Shown here one piece after another: positions 14,146 to 15,136 of a stretch of 15,136 bases of DNA. The stretch is from positions 1 to 15,136 of the forward strand of contig JAKAVU010000028.1 in the NCBI GenBank assembly GCA_021817185.1. Direction: 5' to 3'. The notes below the pieces were generated by a model. It ran no database searches, was not told the DNA's origin, and worked only from the letters and a program-made list of their open reading frames with translations. A program made the translations under genes and the position numbers. Numbering within the stretch: position 1 is the first letter of the stretch; each line of letters starts with the position of its first letter. The stretch is from a bacterium (GTDB lineage Bacteria; Chloroflexota; Dormibacteria; UBA8260; Bog-877).

Positions 14146-15074
14146 TTGGGGCCGTGATCAACCTTTGGAACCCGGTCCACGTAGCCGGCTTGGCGATCCT
14201 GATCACCGCGCTACTCCTGGGGATGGTGCACGGGATCACCCCCGACGAGCACACCTGGCCGATCACCTTCAGCTATGCGATCGGCAGCTATTCGACCAAG
14301 AAGGGGCTGCGGGCCGGACTCATCTTCTCGGCCGCCTTCACCCTCCAGCGAGCCCTGGCCAGTGAGCTCGCCTATCTCGGGTTCAGCCGGATTCTGACCT
14401 ACGGGGATGCCGACTACGGCATCTACGTGGTGGTGGGCGCGGTGATGATCTGGGCTGGGCTCCTCATCGTGCGCAAGGGGCGCCTCCCCTTCCATTTCCA
14501 TCTCCACATCCCCGGGCTGCGCCGTGAGCATGAGGCGGCAACCCCGGGGGCGACCGGGAGCGGCGAGTCGCCGGCCTGGGTCCAGGACCCGCGGCCATGG
14601 ATGCCGGCTCTGCACGGCTTCATCGCCGGGTGGGGCTTTGGCGCCTTCGCCATCATCATCTACACGGTGCTGGCCCCGGCCATGCCGTCGGCCGCCCTGG
14701 GTTGGGTCCCGGGAGCGATGTTCGGGGTGGGCACAACCCTGGTCCAGGTGCTCGCCGGGGCGATCTTCGGGAGGATCGCGGCACGCCGCGGGCTCACCCC
14801 GGAGGCGATTCGCCAGGTGGCGCTCACCGTGGCCGGGCGGACGCTCACCTGGGGTGGAGCGGCGTTCGTGCTGGGCGGGGCGTTCGGCTTGGCCTTCCCC
14901 CAGATCGCGAGCCTGAGCGTCGAGACCGGGATTCACGTCCACAATCTGGATCAGCTGGGCCTGCCCATCTTCCTGGTGATGTTCGCGGTGGTCGGGATCG
15001 GAGTGACGACCATGGTCCGGGAGACCCGGGCCTGGACCAAGAGGCTCCAGGCCACCGCGTCGACGTCGCCCTAA
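14142..15074 (+). CDS. NiCoT/UreH-like metal transporter
   Basis: A 310-residue polytopic membrane protein with about seven hydrophobic segments. In the first segment GMVHGITPDEHTWP holds His30-x4-Asp35-Glu36-His37, close to the H-x4-D-H signature of nickel/cobalt transporters but with one inserted residue. A cytosolic or exposed loop after the third segment is metal-binding in character (PFHFHLHIPGLRREHE, with His118, His120, His122 and His130). Further helices include HGFIAGWGFGAFAIIIYTVL and GTTLVQVLAGAIFGRIA. The family (NiCoT/UreH/RcnA superfamily) contains both importers and exporters, so direction is not known. The GTG start overlaps the Fur-family gene by 4 nt, so the transporter is made together with, and probably repressed by, that metal sensor. 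The two together look like a self-contained metal homeostasis unit. Confidence 0.82.
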   Translation: MIGAVINLWNPVHVAGLAILITALLLGMVHGITPDEHTWPITFSYAIGSYSTKKGLRAGLIFSAAFTLQRALASELAYLGFSRILTYGDADYGIYVVVGAVMIWAGLLIVRKGRLPFHFHLHIPGLRREHEAATPGATGSGESPAWVQDPRPWMPALHGFIAGWGFGAFAIIIYTVLAPAMPSAALGWVPGAMFGVGTTLVQVLAGAIFGRIAARRGLTPEAIRQVALTVAGRTLTWGGAAFVLGGAFGLAFPQIASLSVETGIHVHNLDQLGLPIFLVMFAVVGIGVTTMVRETRAWTKRLQATASTSP

Positions 15075-15104
15075 TTTCTCCCAACCACAATCGGGGCGGT
15101 TGGT

Positions 15105-15109
15105 GGAGG
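15105..15109 (+). promoter_or_regulatory. Ribosome binding site of the gene at the window edge
   Basis: GGAGG lies 5 nt before the ATG at 15115, an ideal spacing, 30 nt after the transporter stop. Confidence 0.55.
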
Positions 15110-15114
15110 AATTA

Positions 15115-15136
15115 ATGGGAGCGAAGCCTCCCCCCG
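15115..15136 (+). CDS. Start of a gene cut by the window edge
   Basis: An ATG behind a well-placed ribosome binding site begins a frame reading Met-Gly-Ala-Lys-Pro-Pro-Pro and then leaves the window. The 40-nt gap to the transporter gene and same-strand orientation suggest it may be the third member of the Fur operon. Only seven codons are visible, so no function can be given. Confidence 0.45.

Noticed and set aside
15081..15103. CCAACC / GGTTGG inverted repeat after the transporter gene as a terminator
   Set aside because: The stem is only 6 bp with an 11-nt loop and is followed by a ribosome binding site rather than a T-run.
1..15136. CRISPR arrays, transposons, tRNA or rRNA genes, toxin-antitoxin or phage defence genes
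   Set aside because: I saw no regularly spaced repeats longer than those listed, no transposase motifs and no RNA-gene signatures; all substantial frames are explained by housekeeping, envelope or regulatory families.

Overview
This is a high-GC bacterial chromosomal window made of ordinary, tightly packed genes with short gaps. There is no sign of a phage, an insertion sequence, a CRISPR array or RNA genes. The gene set points to a high-GC Gram-positive-type (Terrabacteria) lineage: a MarP-type membrane serine protease, an InhA-like enoyl-ACP reductase, an F420/PPOX-type small flavoprotein, a LytR-CpsA-Psr protein, a lipobox lipoprotein and probable leaderless promoters. An actinobacterium or a Chloroflexota/Dormibacterota-like organism would fit. 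I cannot fix the phylum from the sequence alone.

Layout. (1) 1-680, minus strand: a lipoprotein cut by the window edge. (2) 776-4081, plus strand: polyphosphate kinase 1, then a Rv1155-like PPOX-fold protein, then ribose-5-phosphate isomerase A. The last two overlap by 4 nt. (3) 4096-4608, minus strand: an unrecognised four-helix membrane protein, divergent from (4) 4707-5885, plus strand: a CvpA/trypsin-like protease with the MarP catalytic triad and both MarP-type cysteines. (5) 5886-6272: a gap that ends in a MarR-type promoter with two interlocked palindromes. (6) 6273-8029, plus strand: MarR regulator and MFS exporter, overlapping by 4 nt. (7) 7984-8820, minus strand: FabI/InhA, whose 3' end overlaps the exporter gene by 46 nt. 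(8) 8867-10950, plus strand: an LCP cell-wall protein overlapping by 4 nt a membrane-anchored beta-propeller protein. (9) 10964-13564, minus strand: a large GH63/MGH1-like glucosidase. (10) 13696-15074, plus strand: a Fur-family metalloregulator overlapping by 4 nt a NiCoT/UreH-like metal transporter. Three copies of an 8-bp half-site at exact 13-bp intervals lie over the promoter. (11) 15115-end: the first codons of another gene behind a good ribosome binding site.

The genes form small functional modules rather than one system: phosphate/energy storage and pentose phosphate metabolism, envelope protection and cell-wall assembly, drug efflux under a local repressor, fatty-acid elongation, glycan hydrolysis and metal homeostasis. 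The strongest candidates for something new are the Fur operon with its triple operator and unusual H-x4-D-E-H transporter motif, and the LCP/beta-propeller pair, whose LCP member has Gln where the family normally has a conserved Asp. Leaderless translation also looks common here: at two promoters the -10 hexamer sits exactly 6 nt before the start codon.
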